Below, one piece after another: positions 51,358 through 59,401 of a stretch of DNA of 64,000 nucleotides; positions within the stretch are counted from its first letter, which is position 1; each line of letters starts with the position of its first letter. Below the pieces are notes generated by a model. That model was given only the letters and a program-made list of their open reading frames with translations. It did no database searches and was not told where the DNA came from. The DNA comes from DASTEQ01 sp040905185 (GTDB lineage Bacteria > Chloroflexota > Limnocylindria > QHBO01), in assembly GCA_040905185.1 (NCBI GenBank), contig JBBDRZ010000007.1:496001-560000 (forward strand), in the 5' to 3' direction. The translations under genes were made by a program, and so were the position numbers.

Positions 51358-52140
51358 ATGGCGCGCCCGAATAGCCACTCCCGCCCGAACGGCCCCGGGG
51401 CGCACAAGCCGCGGATCCTGATCGTCGAGGACGAGCCGCAGCTGCGCGCCCTCCTGCGCCTGTACCTGGAACGAGAGGGCTACGCAGTGACCGACGTCGG
51501 TGACGGCGCCGCGGCCCTGGTCGCCTACGACGCCCAACCGCCCGACCTGGTGATCCTCGACCTGATGCTCCCCAGGATGCAGGGCGAGACGGTGCTCGAG
51601 GAGCTGCGCGACCGCGGATCGGTCCCGGTGCTGATCACCTCGGCCAAGCGGACCGATGCCGACCGGATCGCCGGCCTGCGGCACGGGGCCGACGACTACC
51701 TGGGCAAGCCGTTCAACCCCCACGAGGTGACCGCCCGGGTGGCAGCCATCCTGCGGCGCGCGGCGCCATCGGGTGGGAATGGGCATAACCTGACCGATGA
51801 ACCGATGCTGTCGCTGGCCCGCGGACGCCTGGCGCTGGATCCGGCCACTCGCCGGTACACGTTGGCGGGGGAGGGGACCGATGCCGCCCGGTCAGGGCGG
51901 CTGACACCGGGCGAGGCCCGGCTGCTGCTGGCCCTGGCTCGCCGCCCGGGGAGCGTCCTGACCCGCGAGCAGCTGCTGGAGGCCGTGGCGCGGCGGCCGG
52001 ACGAGGTGTTCGAGCGGGTCGTGGACGTCCACGTGGCCAACCTGCGCCGCAAGCTGGGGGACGACGCGGCGGACCCGTGGCTGATCGAGACGGTTCCCCA
52101 GGCCGGGTATCGGCTGGTGGCCAGCCGGGACGCGGAATGA
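51358..52140 (+). CDS. OmpR-family response regulator
   Basis: A 260-residue regulator. The receiver domain begins at RILIVEDEP; the phospho-acceptor Asp is D68 in ILDLMLP and the Lys is in LGKPFNP near 118. The C-terminal winged helix carries TREQLLEAV and VDVHVANLRRKLGDD. ATG 51358 is chosen; an in-frame start ten codons earlier is possible. Its stop overlaps the kinase start (ATGA), so the two are a cognate pair. Confidence 0.94.
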   Translation: MARPNSHSRPNGPGAHKPRILIVEDEPQLRALLRLYLEREGYAVTDVGDGAAALVAYDAQPPDLVILDLMLPRMQGETVLEELRDRGSVPVLITSAKRTDADRIAGLRHGADDYLGKPFNPHEVTARVAAILRRAAPSGGNGHNLTDEPMLSLARGRLALDPATRRYTLAGEGTDAARSGRLTPGEARLLLALARRPGSVLTREQLLEAVARRPDEVFERVVDVHVANLRRKLGDDAADPWLIETVPQAGYRLVASRDAE

Positions 52141-53546
52141 CGACGGCCCTGCCGCCCACCACGGGGAGCACCCGCTCGCCCGCGGCGCCCACCCTTGCCG
52201 CTACCGGCATGCCCCTCGCCCTGCGCCTGGGCCTGGTCCTGTCGGCCGCGGTGCTGGTCGTCTTGCTCCTGACGGGTGCGGTTGTCAACCGGGTGGTGAG
52301 TCGGTCGTTCGATGACGTGGTGATCGCCCAGCAGCAGGAGCAGGTGGACACCACCGCGGACGCATTGGGCGAGTTGCTCCGCCAGGGAGGGACGCTGCGC
52401 GAGGCCCGATCGGTCCTGACCCGCCTGTCGCGGAGCCTGCACGGCCCGGTGACCGTGTACGGCCCCGAGGGCGCCGAGATCTCGCACTTCGGCCCGCAGA
52501 ACCTCCCGGCCGGAGAGTCCCGCGGGCTTGATGCGCCGGTGATGGTGGGTGGCCAGGAGGTCGCGACAATCACGGCCATCGTGGCGGTCCAGAACCCCGA
52601 GCAACCGTTCCTCCGCCTGTTCAACGGGGCGTTGCTGGTGTCGGGGCTGGTGTCCCTGCTCATCATCGCGGGGCTGTCGGTATGGATAGCGCGTCGACAG
52701 ACGCGGCCGTTGCAGGACGTGGCCGCCGCCGCTTCCCGCCTGGAAGGCGGCGACCATGCGGCGCGGGCCACCGGCGGCGGCGACCGCGAGTCGCAGGAGC
52801 TGGCCGGTGCCTTCAACACCATGGCCACGCGGCTGGAACAGACGGAGTTGCTCCGCCGCCGCGCGGCGACCGACATGGCCCACGACCTGGCCACCCCCGC
52901 CACCGTGCTGGAGGGGCAGTTGCAGGCCATGATCGACGGGGTCGTGCCCAAGAATCGTGCCAACTTGGAGGCCGCGCGCGCGTCCGCCTCCGCACTCGGG
53001 AGCGTGATCGTCCAGCTCGGGGAGCTGGCCAGCGCCGAGGCCGCGCCCCTCCAGGCACGCCCCGAGCGGGTCGAGGTAGCCACCATCCTGGCCGAGGCCG
53101 CTTCCGCGCTCGACGGCCTGTACCGCGAAAGAGGCGTGAAGCTCGAGTTGGAGCCCGTGGCGCCGGAGCTCGCGGCCTGGGCCGACCCCGCGCACCTGGG
53201 CCGCGCTCTGCGCAACCTGATGACCAATGCCGCCCAGCACGCCCCGAGCGGGAAGACCGTCCGGGTCACCGCCACCTCCGTCGGAGAGGGCAACGACCGG
53301 GTTCAGATCCGGGTCATCGACCAGGGCCCCGGCATCCCCGCCGAGGACCTCCCGCACATCTTCGAGCGCTTCTATCGATCCGATCCAGCCCGCGCCGCTC
53401 AGCCCGGCGCCGGCACAGCGGCCGGCGCCGGCATCGGTCTCACCATTGCCAGGGAGCTATTGACTCCAAGCGGCGGAGCCATATCGGTCGAGCGAACCGG
53501 CCCGGATGGGACAGTCATGGTCATGGATCTGGCTTCCCTTGGGTAA
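52137..53546 (+). CDS. Sensor histidine kinase
   Basis: A 469-residue membrane kinase. Two helices lie near residues 28-48 and 165-185 with an extracytoplasmic domain of about 115 residues between them. A HAMP segment follows. The HisKA His is H249 in MAHDLATP. The HATPase domain has NLMTNAAQHAP (N box), DQGPGIP (G1) and GAGIGLTI (G2). It pairs with the OmpR-type regulator just upstream. The signal is unknown. Confidence 0.93.
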   Translation: MTTALPPTTGSTRSPAAPTLAATGMPLALRLGLVLSAAVLVVLLLTGAVVNRVVSRSFDDVVIAQQQEQVDTTADALGELLRQGGTLREARSVLTRLSRSLHGPVTVYGPEGAEISHFGPQNLPAGESRGLDAPVMVGGQEVATITAIVAVQNPEQPFLRLFNGALLVSGLVSLLIIAGLSVWIARRQTRPLQDVAAAASRLEGGDHAARATGGGDRESQELAGAFNTMATRLEQTELLRRRAATDMAHDLATPATVLEGQLQAMIDGVVPKNRANLEAARASASALGSVIVQLGELASAEAAPLQARPERVEVATILAEAASALDGLYRERGVKLELEPVAPELAAWADPAHLGRALRNLMTNAAQHAPSGKTVRVTATSVGEGNDRVQIRVIDQGPGIPAEDLPHIFERFYRSDPARAAQPGAGTAAGAGIGLTIARELLTPSGGAISVERTGPDGTVMVMDLASLG

Positions 53547-53568
53547 ACCACAGGCTATGAGAGCCGGC

Positions 53569-53582
53569 TATACTATCTGGAT
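53569..53582 (+). promoter_or_regulatory. -10 box of the Phd/PIN module
   Basis: TATACT at 53569-53574 lies 8 nt before ATG 53583, so the message probably begins at or near the start codon. GGCTAT is repeated at 53553 and 53566, a possible antitoxin-binding site. Confidence 0.55.
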
Positions 53583-53888
53583 ATGAGAACCATCACGGCT
53601 ATGGACCTGCGGCGCAAGATGGGGGAGTGGCTGGACCGCGCCTCGGCCGGGGAGCGGATCGTGATTGAGCGCGACCACCGACCCATGGCAATCCTCGTCC
53701 CGTACGAGGACGGGACTCGCCTGGACCAGCCCGATGAGGAGATGATCAAGCGCCGATTGGCTGCCCTCGACCGTCTGGAGGCCTTTGCCAAGCGGATGGC
53801 GATCGCCCACCCGCCGAAGCCGGGTGACCTCGACGCGGCCGCTTCGATTCGGTGGGAACGCGACCACGGACATGGGGAGCATGGATGA
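53583..53888 (+). CDS. Phd/YefM-type antitoxin
   Basis: A 101-residue protein. Residues 1-50 follow the Phd/YefM pattern: MRTITAMDLRRKMGEWLDRA, then ERIVIERDHRPMAILVPYED. The remaining helical part would bind the PIN toxin encoded next; the two genes overlap by 4 bp. The start appears leaderless. Confidence 0.85.
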   Translation: MRTITAMDLRRKMGEWLDRASAGERIVIERDHRPMAILVPYEDGTRLDQPDEEMIKRRLAALDRLEAFAKRMAIAHPPKPGDLDAAASIRWERDHGHGEHG

Positions 53889-54394
53889 AACCGCTGATCG
53901 TCGACGCCTCGGCCGCAGTCGCGCTGATTCGCCACGAGGTCGCGGAGTGGGAAATCCGCCGCATCCTCGGAGACCATCAAGGACCCATTTTGGTGCCGGC
54001 GTTCTTTTGGCTGGAGGTGATCAACAGCCTCATTCGGCGTCACGGCTGGGCGGGCGGTGCGGTCCTCGAAGCTGTCCGTGAGCTGGACGAATTGGGTATC
54101 AGCGCCGTCGAAACGGAGGGCGTATCCCGGGTGATGGTCATCGATCGTGCCGAGAGACAACGCCTCACCGCCTACGATGCGGCCTACCTCGTCTTGGCCG
54201 AAATCGCGGATGGGAAGGTGTTGACGACAGATATGGACCAGGCGCGGGCCGCGGGCCGCCGCGCGATCCTGGTGGATAGCGGGGGGCGAATCTCCGAGCT
54301 ACCGCCACCCTACGAGGTCGAGCCGACCTGGCCTACGTGGCGGGGAGCGGCGGCCTACCTCGGGGAGTTGCGTCGCAGGGCAGCCGAGGCTTAA
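53885..54394 (+). CDS. PIN-domain toxin
   Basis: A 169-residue PIN ribonuclease toxin. Acidic site residues are D7 (IVDASAAVALI), E near 45 (FFWLEVINSL), D near 99 (YDAAYLVLAE) and D near 117-119 (TTDMD). It is about 35 residues longer than a minimal VapC, with a C-terminal tail after SGGRISELPPPYE. It pairs with the Phd-type antitoxin. Confidence 0.87.
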   Translation: MKPLIVDASAAVALIRHEVAEWEIRRILGDHQGPILVPAFFWLEVINSLIRRHGWAGGAVLEAVRELDELGISAVETEGVSRVMVIDRAERQRLTAYDAAYLVLAEIADGKVLTTDMDQARAAGRRAILVDSGGRISELPPPYEVEPTWPTWRGAAAYLGELRRRAAEA

Positions 54395-54407
54395 CGGCTG
54401 CGGCGGG

Positions 54408-54821
54408 CTAGGTGCCGGCGAAGAACGCGTTGATGGCCGCGGTGTCGTCGGAGAAGGCCCAGCGGGCGGCGATCTTCCCGTCGCGGATGTGATAGATCTC
54501 CGCGACCCGGTACGTGAGACTCCGGCCGCCCATGTTGGCCGTAGCCGTCACCAGCGCAATGGCGTGATCGTCGTTGGCCACGATGTCATGGAGATCGCCG
54601 GTGATGTTCCACCCGGGCATGGCCGAGGCATAGCGAGCGGCGAGGGCTTCCTTGCCCATGATGGGCTCGGCGCGACCGATTTCGTACCATTCGACGTCAT
54701 CGGCAAGGAATTCGGCCGCTGCTTGCGCGTCGCCGCGATTGAAGGCGTCCAGAGCCTGACGAAGCAGCGCTATGGACGCATCGGATGTGCGCTTCATGGT
54801 TGCGGCTGATTGCTCGGTCAT
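54408..54821 (-). CDS. SnoaL/ketosteroid-isomerase-like protein
   Basis: A 137-residue NTF2-fold protein: ALLRQALDAFNRGDAQAAAEFLADDVEWYE, then GKEALAARYASAMPG and VAEIYHIRDGKIAARWAF. Typical of small SnoaL-like proteins with unknown ligands. AGGAG lies 9 nt before ATG 54821. The GYD-domain gene lies immediately upstream on the same strand. Confidence 0.85.
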   Translation of the reverse strand: MTEQSAATMKRTSDASIALLRQALDAFNRGDAQAAAEFLADDVEWYEIGRAEPIMGKEALAARYASAMPGWNITGDLHDIVANDDHAIALVTATANMGGRSLTYRVAEIYHIRDGKIAARWAFSDDTAAINAFFAGT

Positions 54822-54832
54822 CGGTCTATCTC

Positions 54833-55153
54833 CTAGGCTCCTGGCGGGCGGAATGAGGGGGACAACTTCGTAGCGGCGTCGAGGTCCTCGGCGGTCATGA
54901 GCGGAATGCTCCGCACGCTTGAGGCTCCGGACGCGCCGATGGTGAGGCTGACAGCCGCCGCGGCGGCGTGGCTGGGCAAGTCGACGATCGCGTAGAAGTC
55001 GTCCTTGCCGAAGCCCCAGTACAGGGATTCGAACGAGCCGCCCACGGACTCGACAACCTGGCGGGCCGCGTCGCGCCGGCCGGATCCGCCCTCTTGGAGC
55101 AGGCCCTTGGCGCCCTCCGCGGTGTAACGGCCGATGAAAAGGTACTTGGCCAC
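54833..55153 (-). CDS. GYD-domain protein
   Basis: A 106-residue protein with the GYD-domain plan: YLFIGRYTAEGAKGLLQEGG, then SLYWGFGKDDFYAIVDLP. Function unknown; the domain is a ferredoxin-like fold. A GTG start is preceded by AGAGG. It is 11 bp upstream of the SnoaL-like gene, forming a two-gene unit. Confidence 0.83.
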   Translation of the reverse strand: MAKYLFIGRYTAEGAKGLLQEGGSGRRDAARQVVESVGGSFESLYWGFGKDDFYAIVDLPSHAAAAAVSLTIGASGASSVRSIPLMTAEDLDAATKLSPSFRPPGA

Positions 55154-55254
55154 GGATCACCTCTGGTAGCGGGATGGGTACGGTACAACGCGGCGCCACT
55201 GGTCATCCCCGATGGGCGGCGTGGGGGTGCCTGGCGCCCGCGACCCGCTTCAAA

Positions 55255-55671
55255 TCATTCAGTCGGGCGCGTCGGATCCAGGATCGTCAGCTGGGTGAAC
55301 GAGGACCGATAGAAGCCGCGGTCGCGGGTCAGCAGCCGCTCCGCATTGGCGACGGCATGGGCACCGATGATGAGATCGGGGAGGATCCGTCGACGGGTTC
55401 CGCCCGTCGCCCGATAGCGCCGCCAAGCCAACCCGGCGCCAAGTGCCGCGTCCCGATCGACGCCGTCGTAGCCCACTTCGAGCCCATCCAGGGCACCCGC
55501 GGCGGCCACCGGATCATCGAACGCAGCCGCCACCTCGGCCCACACCACGTCGCACGCGACCAGGCTGCCCTCCGCCAGGCACCGGCGCAGAGCCCCGCGG
55601 GAGGACGGCCCGAAGCGCGGGTCGGCGGCAAAGACGTCCAACAGGACGCTGGTGTCCACGGCCGTGATCAT
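55255..55671 (-). CDS. PIN-domain toxin
   Basis: A 138-residue PIN toxin. Site residues are D6 (AVDTSVLLDVF), E near 46 (VVWAEVAAAF), D near 98 (LPDLIIGAHA) and D near 116 (TRDRGFY). Its start overlaps the stop of the AbrB-type antitoxin gene by 4 bp. Length is normal for VapC. Confidence 0.9.
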   Translation of the reverse strand: MITAVDTSVLLDVFAADPRFGPSSRGALRRCLAEGSLVACDVVWAEVAAAFDDPVAAAGALDGLEVGYDGVDRDAALGAGLAWRRYRATGGTRRRILPDLIIGAHAVANAERLLTRDRGFYRSSFTQLTILDPTRPTE

Positions 55672-55889
55672 CCGCGGCCGCGCGTGCGCTCGATGAAGGC
55701 GTCCACCGGCTCGGGGAGTTTCAGGATTCCCCACGCCGCATCGACCGGATCGAGCGTCTGGGCCTTGCGGGCGACGAGCCGGCCAGCTTCGGCCTCGAAA
55801 TCGAGCACCGCGCCGGGCTTGATCCCCAGACGGGCACGCAGCGGCTTGGGAATCGTGACCTGACCCTTCTCGGAAACGATGGCTTTCAT
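55668..55889 (-). CDS. AbrB-type (SpoVT-AbrB domain) antitoxin
   Basis: A 73-residue antitoxin. The swapped-hairpin DNA-binding domain is MKAIVSEKGQVTIPKPLRA, followed by LGIKPGAVLDFE. The C-terminal part (WGILKLPEPVDAFIE) would contact the PIN toxin. The promoter TTGACA-17-TACTCT puts the transcription start at the ATG, so the mRNA is leaderless. Confidence 0.92.
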   Translation of the reverse strand: MKAIVSEKGQVTIPKPLRARLGIKPGAVLDFEAEAGRLVARKAQTLDPVDAAWGILKLPEPVDAFIERTRGRG

Positions 55890-55895
55890 ACCGAG

Positions 55896-55924
55896 AGAGT
55901 ATGGATTCCTACCGAGCCTGTCAA
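55896..55924 (-). promoter_or_regulatory. Promoter of the AbrB/PIN module
   Basis: On the minus strand TTGACA (55919-55924), a 17-bp spacer and TACTCT (55896-55901) lie 6 nt before ATG 55889. CTCGGTA occurs in the spacer and again overlapping the start codon, a likely antitoxin-binding direct repeat. Confidence 0.8.
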
Positions 55925-56006
55925 TATTGGTGATACGCTACTCCGGGTTGTCCTCGCCCACGGCAGCCAACGCCACGAGCCGGCTGGTGCCTGCGGCGCC
56001 TCGAAC

Positions 56007-56756
56007 CTAATTGACCGATACGCCCAGCGACGCCTCAGCGTCCGATACCGCCTCGTGAATCATGTCGCCGTAGGGCGTCCCCTGGCCGGGGAAGTGGCCG
56101 CTGATCCGATCGATGACCGGCATCACGATGTCCCGCGGGCCCAGCTTGCCAAGAGCCCGGATGGCCGCCGCGGCCTCCGCCGGCTCGCTGCGGATCTGCC
56201 CATCCTCGGGAATCACCCAGTCGACGACCGCGGCCGTGGCCTGCTCGCCCCCCAGCTCGCCGAGCGCCTCCACCGCGGTGACACCAAACGGCGCCGTCAA
56301 CCGGGTGAGCGGCTCCACGGCGCGCGGATCCCCCAGCCGGCCCAGGGCTTCCGCCGCGGCCATGCCCACCTCGGGAAGGTCGTCGAGGGCCGTGATCAAC
56401 GGCTCCACCGCCCGCCGGTCACCGGCCCGGCCCAGGATGCCGGCGATGGCAGCCCGAACGTTGGGATCCTGCGATGCGGCGCGGACATCGGGATGGGCCT
56501 GGCGGAGCGCCATGACCAGGATGTCCACGGCCTCGGGCGTCAATGCCAGCAACGAGACGGCGGCCACGTCGCGGAGCGACTCGTCCTGGAGGGCGTCGAT
56601 CAAGGCGGGAGCGGCCTGCTGGTCTCCGAGCCCGCCCAATGCCTCGGCCGCCTCCCGGCTGCGCGACGGATCCGGCCCCCGGAGCGACTCAACCAGAGCG
56701 GCAACGTCCCGCTTGGACTCGAGCTTCTTGATGCTCGGCGGCCCGAATAGTCTCAA
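56007..56756 (-). CDS. HEAT-repeat protein
   Basis: A 249-residue protein made of PBS-lyase-type HEAT repeats: AAEALGGLGDQQAAPALIDAL, AAEALGRLGDPRAVEPL and similar. About seven repeats can be seen. Such proteins are binding scaffolds; the partner is unknown. TTG 56756 is chosen because AGGAGG lies 9 nt before it and LFGPPSIKKLESKRDV is a usual start in relatives. An upstream ATG at 56801 lacks such a site. Confidence 0.82.
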   Translation of the reverse strand: MRLFGPPSIKKLESKRDVAALVESLRGPDPSRSREAAEALGGLGDQQAAPALIDALQDESLRDVAAVSLLALTPEAVDILVMALRQAHPDVRAASQDPNVRAAIAGILGRAGDRRAVEPLITALDDLPEVGMAAAEALGRLGDPRAVEPLTRLTAPFGVTAVEALGELGGEQATAAVVDWVIPEDGQIRSEPAEAAAAIRALGKLGPRDIVMPVIDRISGHFPGQGTPYGDMIHEAVSDAEASLGVSVN

Positions 56757-56842
56757 TCGATCGGTCCTCCTGATCGGCTTGGCCTCAGCCCCGAGCATAG
56801 CGGGGCAACGACCGTCGGGCCGACGGGGGATCGTGGACCCGG

Positions 56843-56871
56843 ATTGACACCCAAATAGACACGTGTCAGCA
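56843..56871 (+). promoter_or_regulatory. Promoter/operator of the 56880 antitoxin gene
   Basis: TTGACA (56843-56848), a 17-bp spacer and CAGCAT (56866-56871) lie before ATG 56880. The palindrome GACACGTGTC (56857-56866) falls between the boxes, positioned for autorepression. Confidence 0.6.
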
Positions 56872-56879
56872 TTCGAGCC

Positions 56880-57149
56880 ATGGCAACCCGCGTGAAGCGA
56901 ACCTACAACCTCGCCCCGCGGACGGTTCACGCCGTCCGCGAGCTGTCAGACCGGTACGCGGTGGCGCCGTCCCAGGATGCGGTCGTGGAGCTCGCCGTTG
57001 ACGAGCTGCGACGCCAGGTCCAGGAGCGCGAAGAGTCCGAGGCCTGGGAACGAGCCGCCGTGGATCCGGCATTCCGAAACGAGAGTCTGGCCCTGGAGGA
57101 CACGTTCCGCGCTGCCGATCTCGAGACGTGGCCAGCAGAGCCCGTCTGA
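56880..57149 (+). CDS. Antitoxin of a MazF-type module
   Basis: An 89-residue protein: a basic N-terminus (MATRVKRTYNLAP) and an amphipathic helix VHAVRELSDRYAVAPSQDAV like a ribbon-helix-helix domain, then an acidic helical tail (EEREAW-like, AADLETWPAE) suited to neutralise the toxin. It overlaps the toxin gene by 22 bp. The start appears leaderless. Confidence 0.72.
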   Translation: MATRVKRTYNLAPRTVHAVRELSDRYAVAPSQDAVVELAVDELRRQVQEREESEAWERAAVDPAFRNESLALEDTFRAADLETWPAEPV

Positions 57150-57520
57150 CTGGCCGTCTGCGGTGGGCGACCGTCATCGTTGACCTCGAGCCAACGCAGG
57201 GCCACGAGCAGGCAGGAAGCCGCCGCGCTCTGGTTGTCTCCTACGAACCATTCCACAGGTCTGGGCTGCTGACCGTCTGCCCCATCACGGCGTCGCGCGC
57301 CGACCCTCGGTATCCGGGCGACGTCGCCATTCCGATCGGGGAAGCTGGGCAGACGCGAGATGGCGTCATCGTTTGCAGCCAGCTACGGACCATCTCTGCC
57401 GAGCGCGTGCGGACCCCTGCGCTCGGCTCCCTGACCGATCCCGCCCTGCGCCGGCAGGTCCGCCGCGCCCTGGCCCACCATCTCGGCCTGGACGTCCCCG
57501 CCATCGCGGACGGCGCCTAA
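57128..57520 (+). CDS. MazF/PemK-family ribonuclease toxin
   Basis: A 130-residue protein. The MazF pattern VIVDLEPTQGHEQAGSRRAL is clear, with the strand ALVVSYEPFH and the later VIVCSQLRTISAERV. MazF toxins cut mRNA or tRNA at short sequences. The GTG start lies within the antitoxin gene. The first ten residues may not be translated; a start nearer RWATVIVDL is possible. Confidence 0.87.
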   Translation: MASRARLTGRLRWATVIVDLEPTQGHEQAGSRRALVVSYEPFHRSGLLTVCPITASRADPRYPGDVAIPIGEAGQTRDGVIVCSQLRTISAERVRTPALGSLTDPALRRQVRRALAHHLGLDVPAIADGA

Positions 57521-57523
57521 GGC

Positions 57524-57553
57524 TTGACAGGTGACCAAGCGGTCACCTATAGT
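57524..57553 (+). promoter_or_regulatory. ArsR promoter with overlapping operator
   Basis: TTGACA (57524-57529) and TATAGT (57548-57553) enclose the perfect palindrome AGGTGACC-AAGC-GGTCACCT (57529-57548). A bound repressor would block both boxes. ATG 57561 is 7 nt after the -10. Confidence 0.85.
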
Positions 57554-57560
57554 CTCGCCA

Positions 57561-57866
57561 ATGGACGAGGTGTTCAGAGCCCTGGCCGATCCGACCCGGC
57601 GAGCCCTGCTCGACGAGCTCTTCCGCGAGGATGGGCAGTCATTGCGGTCGCTCAAGGGGCGCTTCTCGATGACGCGCTTCGGCGTCATGAAGCACCTGCG
57701 GCTGCTCGAGGAGGCGGGCCTGGTGGTGACCCGGCGCCGCGGGCGCGAGAAGCTCCACTTCCTGAACCCGGTCCCCATCCGACTCATCCATGACCGATGG
57801 GTGAGCAAGTACGCCGAGCCCTGGGTCTCAGCCCTGACCGGGCTCAAGAGCCAATTGGAGGAATGA
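57561..57866 (+). CDS. ArsR-family regulator (AHSA1-associated type)
   Basis: A 101-residue winged-helix regulator beginning with MDEVFRALADPTRRALLDEL. The recognition helix is MTRFGVMKHLRLLEEAG and the wing is TRRRGREKLHFLNP. This subgroup lies next to AHSA1/SRPBCC genes, as here, and lacks metal-binding Cys. It probably represses itself and the two following genes through the palindrome in its promoter. Confidence 0.92.
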   Translation: MDEVFRALADPTRRALLDELFREDGQSLRSLKGRFSMTRFGVMKHLRLLEEAGLVVTRRRGREKLHFLNPVPIRLIHDRWVSKYAEPWVSALTGLKSQLEE

Positions 57867-57869
57867 CCG

Positions 57870-58325
57870 ATGGAGAAGATCTACGAGATCTACATCAAGA
57901 CCACACCCGAGCAACTCTGGCAGGCGATCACCGATCCCGAGATCCGGCCCAAGTACCACTTCGGCACCCGGCAGAACTCCGACTTCACGCCCGGCTCGCG
58001 CTTCGAGATGAGCCACCCCGGCGCCGAGGGGCTGCTGGGCGAGGGCGTCAACCTCGAGGTCGACCCCCCGCGCCGGCTGGTCCAGAGCATGGTGGCGCTG
58101 TGGTCCGACGACGCGAAGGCGGAGGGCACCTCGCGCATCACCTGGGAGATCGAACCGGTCGGCGATTCGTGCCGGCTGACGGTGACCCACGACCAGCTGC
58201 GCGAGGGCGCCAACGAAGAGCTGTACGGCGGATGGCCTCAAATTCTGTCCGGCCTCAAGACGTGGCTCGAGACCGGGGAGCTGCTCACCACGCCGGGATC
58301 GCTGCTGTACAGCCAGACAGCGTAG
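57870..58325 (+). CDS. AHSA1/SRPBCC-domain protein
   Basis: A 151-residue SRPBCC protein: YEIYIKTTPEQLWQAITDPEIRP at the start, then LVQSMVALWSDD and RLTVTHDQLREG, ending in LSGLKTWLETGE. The fold has a cavity for hydrophobic ligands. It is 3 bp downstream of its regulator, the standard ArsR-AHSA1 pairing. The ligand and biochemical role are unknown. Confidence 0.9.
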   Translation: MEKIYEIYIKTTPEQLWQAITDPEIRPKYHFGTRQNSDFTPGSRFEMSHPGAEGLLGEGVNLEVDPPRRLVQSMVALWSDDAKAEGTSRITWEIEPVGDSCRLTVTHDQLREGANEELYGGWPQILSGLKTWLETGELLTTPGSLLYSQTA

Positions 58326-58329
58326 GCCG

Positions 58330-58725
58330 ATGACGTACACCGCTGATCCGCGGGTCGATGCCTACATCGATGCCCTGCCGAACTGGCAGCAGGACATCTG
58401 CCGTGAGGTCCGCGACCTGGTCCACGTGGCCGAACCGGGGGTCATCGAGACGATCAAGTTCACCAACCGCCCGTACTTCGTCCTGGAGGGCAACATCTGC
58501 GCGCTCCTGGCGGCGAAGGACCACGTCAACGTCTTCCTGTACGACGGCGGGATCGTCCCGGATCCGGAGGGGATCATCACCGGCGGTCAGGACAATCAGA
58601 CTGGCCGGACCGTCGCCATCCGTCAGGGCCAGGCCGCCAACGCACCCGCGCTCAAGGCGATGTTCAAGCAGATCATCGCCAACAACCGAGCCGGCGGCTG
58701 GCGGAAGCTCAAGCGCAACCCGTAG
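58330..58725 (+). CDS. DUF1801 family protein
   Basis: A 131-residue protein with DUF1801 features: VDAYIDALPNWQQDICREVRDLVH, TIKFTNRPYFVLEGNICALLAAKDHVNVF and the C-terminal LKAMFKQIIANN. It lies 4 bp after the AHSA1 gene and completes the ArsR-controlled operon. Relatives are often next to AHSA1 genes; function is unknown. Confidence 0.85.
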   Translation: MTYTADPRVDAYIDALPNWQQDICREVRDLVHVAEPGVIETIKFTNRPYFVLEGNICALLAAKDHVNVFLYDGGIVPDPEGIITGGQDNQTGRTVAIRQGQAANAPALKAMFKQIIANNRAGGWRKLKRNP

Positions 58726-58760
58726 GCGTTCCGGCCAAATGCACCGATAAGCCCGAAGTA

Positions 58761-58806
58761 AGTCTAGATCCCTAGGCTTGATCTGGCTATGTCGCTAGAC
58801 TATGAT
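58761..58806 (+). promoter_or_regulatory. HicAB promoter/operator region
   Basis: AGTCTAG (58761-58767) and CTAGACT (58795-58801) form an inverted repeat with a 27-bp gap. TTGATC (58778-58783) and TATGAT (58801-58806) are spaced by 17 bp within it, a likely HicB-repressed promoter. The -10 sits only 2 nt before the proposed TTG start, so either the start or the box is misassigned. Confidence 0.45.
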
Positions 58807-58808
58807 CG

Positions 58809-59024
58809 TTGAAGCGCCGGGCGCTCATCCATCGGATCCGCTTCGCGGCTGCGGAACGAGGCATTCGGTGCGGACTCAACCGACAGGGGAGCCAGCACGA
58901 AATCTGGGAGGTGGGTGGATTGTCCTTTGCCGTCCCGCGACATCGCGATATCAGCGAACGGACAGCCGAGGCCATCATGCGTGAACTGGAATCGATCTTC
59001 GGCGAGGGCTGGTGGCGGCCATGA
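58809..59024 (+). CDS. hicA: HicA-like toxin
   Basis: A 71-residue double-stranded-RNA-binding-like toxin: GSQHEIWEVGG with the catalytic His equivalent, then FAVPRHRDISERTAEAIMREL, the standard HicA ending. HicA cuts mRNA. The start is TTG 58809; no better codon is visible. The antitoxin gene overlaps its stop (ATGA). Confidence 0.82.
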   Translation: MKRRALIHRIRFAAAERGIRCGLNRQGSQHEIWEVGGLSFAVPRHRDISERTAEAIMRELESIFGEGWWRP

Positions 59025-59401
59025 AACGCTACACGGTTCGTGCTCGCCGCTCTGGTGGATGGTGGGCCTTGGATGCAGAGGGCATCCGCGGGGTGCACAC
59101 CCAGGTCCGCCGTATCGACCAGGCTGAGGACATGGCCCGAGATGCCATCGCGGGCGTGCTGAACGTTGCTCCCGACTCCTTTGAAGTGATAGTGGTTCCC
59201 GAAATGCCCGACACGGTCCGTGCCATCGTCGACCAAGCGACCGCCGCAAGATCCCAGGCCGCGAAGGCCCAGGATGTCGCCGGTCAGCTGACCCGCCAAG
59301 CCGCGCGACGTCTGGTGGAGGAAGGGCTCACCGTTCGTGATGCCGGCGTTCTGCTGGGCGTCTCCCACCAACGGATCGCGCAACTGCTTCAGTCCGGCTA
59401 G
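59021..59401 (+). CDS. hicB: HicB-like antitoxin with helix-turn-helix
   Basis: A 126-residue antitoxin. The N-terminal partial RNase H-like part reads YTVRARRSGGWWALDAEGIRGVHTQ, and the C-terminal helix-turn-helix reads LTVRDAGVLLGVSHQRIAQLL. ATG 59021 overlaps the hicA stop. The order toxin then antitoxin is normal for hicAB. Confidence 0.85.
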   Translation: MKRYTVRARRSGGWWALDAEGIRGVHTQVRRIDQAEDMARDAIAGVLNVAPDSFEVIVVPEMPDTVRAIVDQATAARSQAAKAQDVAGQLTRQAARRLVEEGLTVRDAGVLLGVSHQRIAQLLQSG

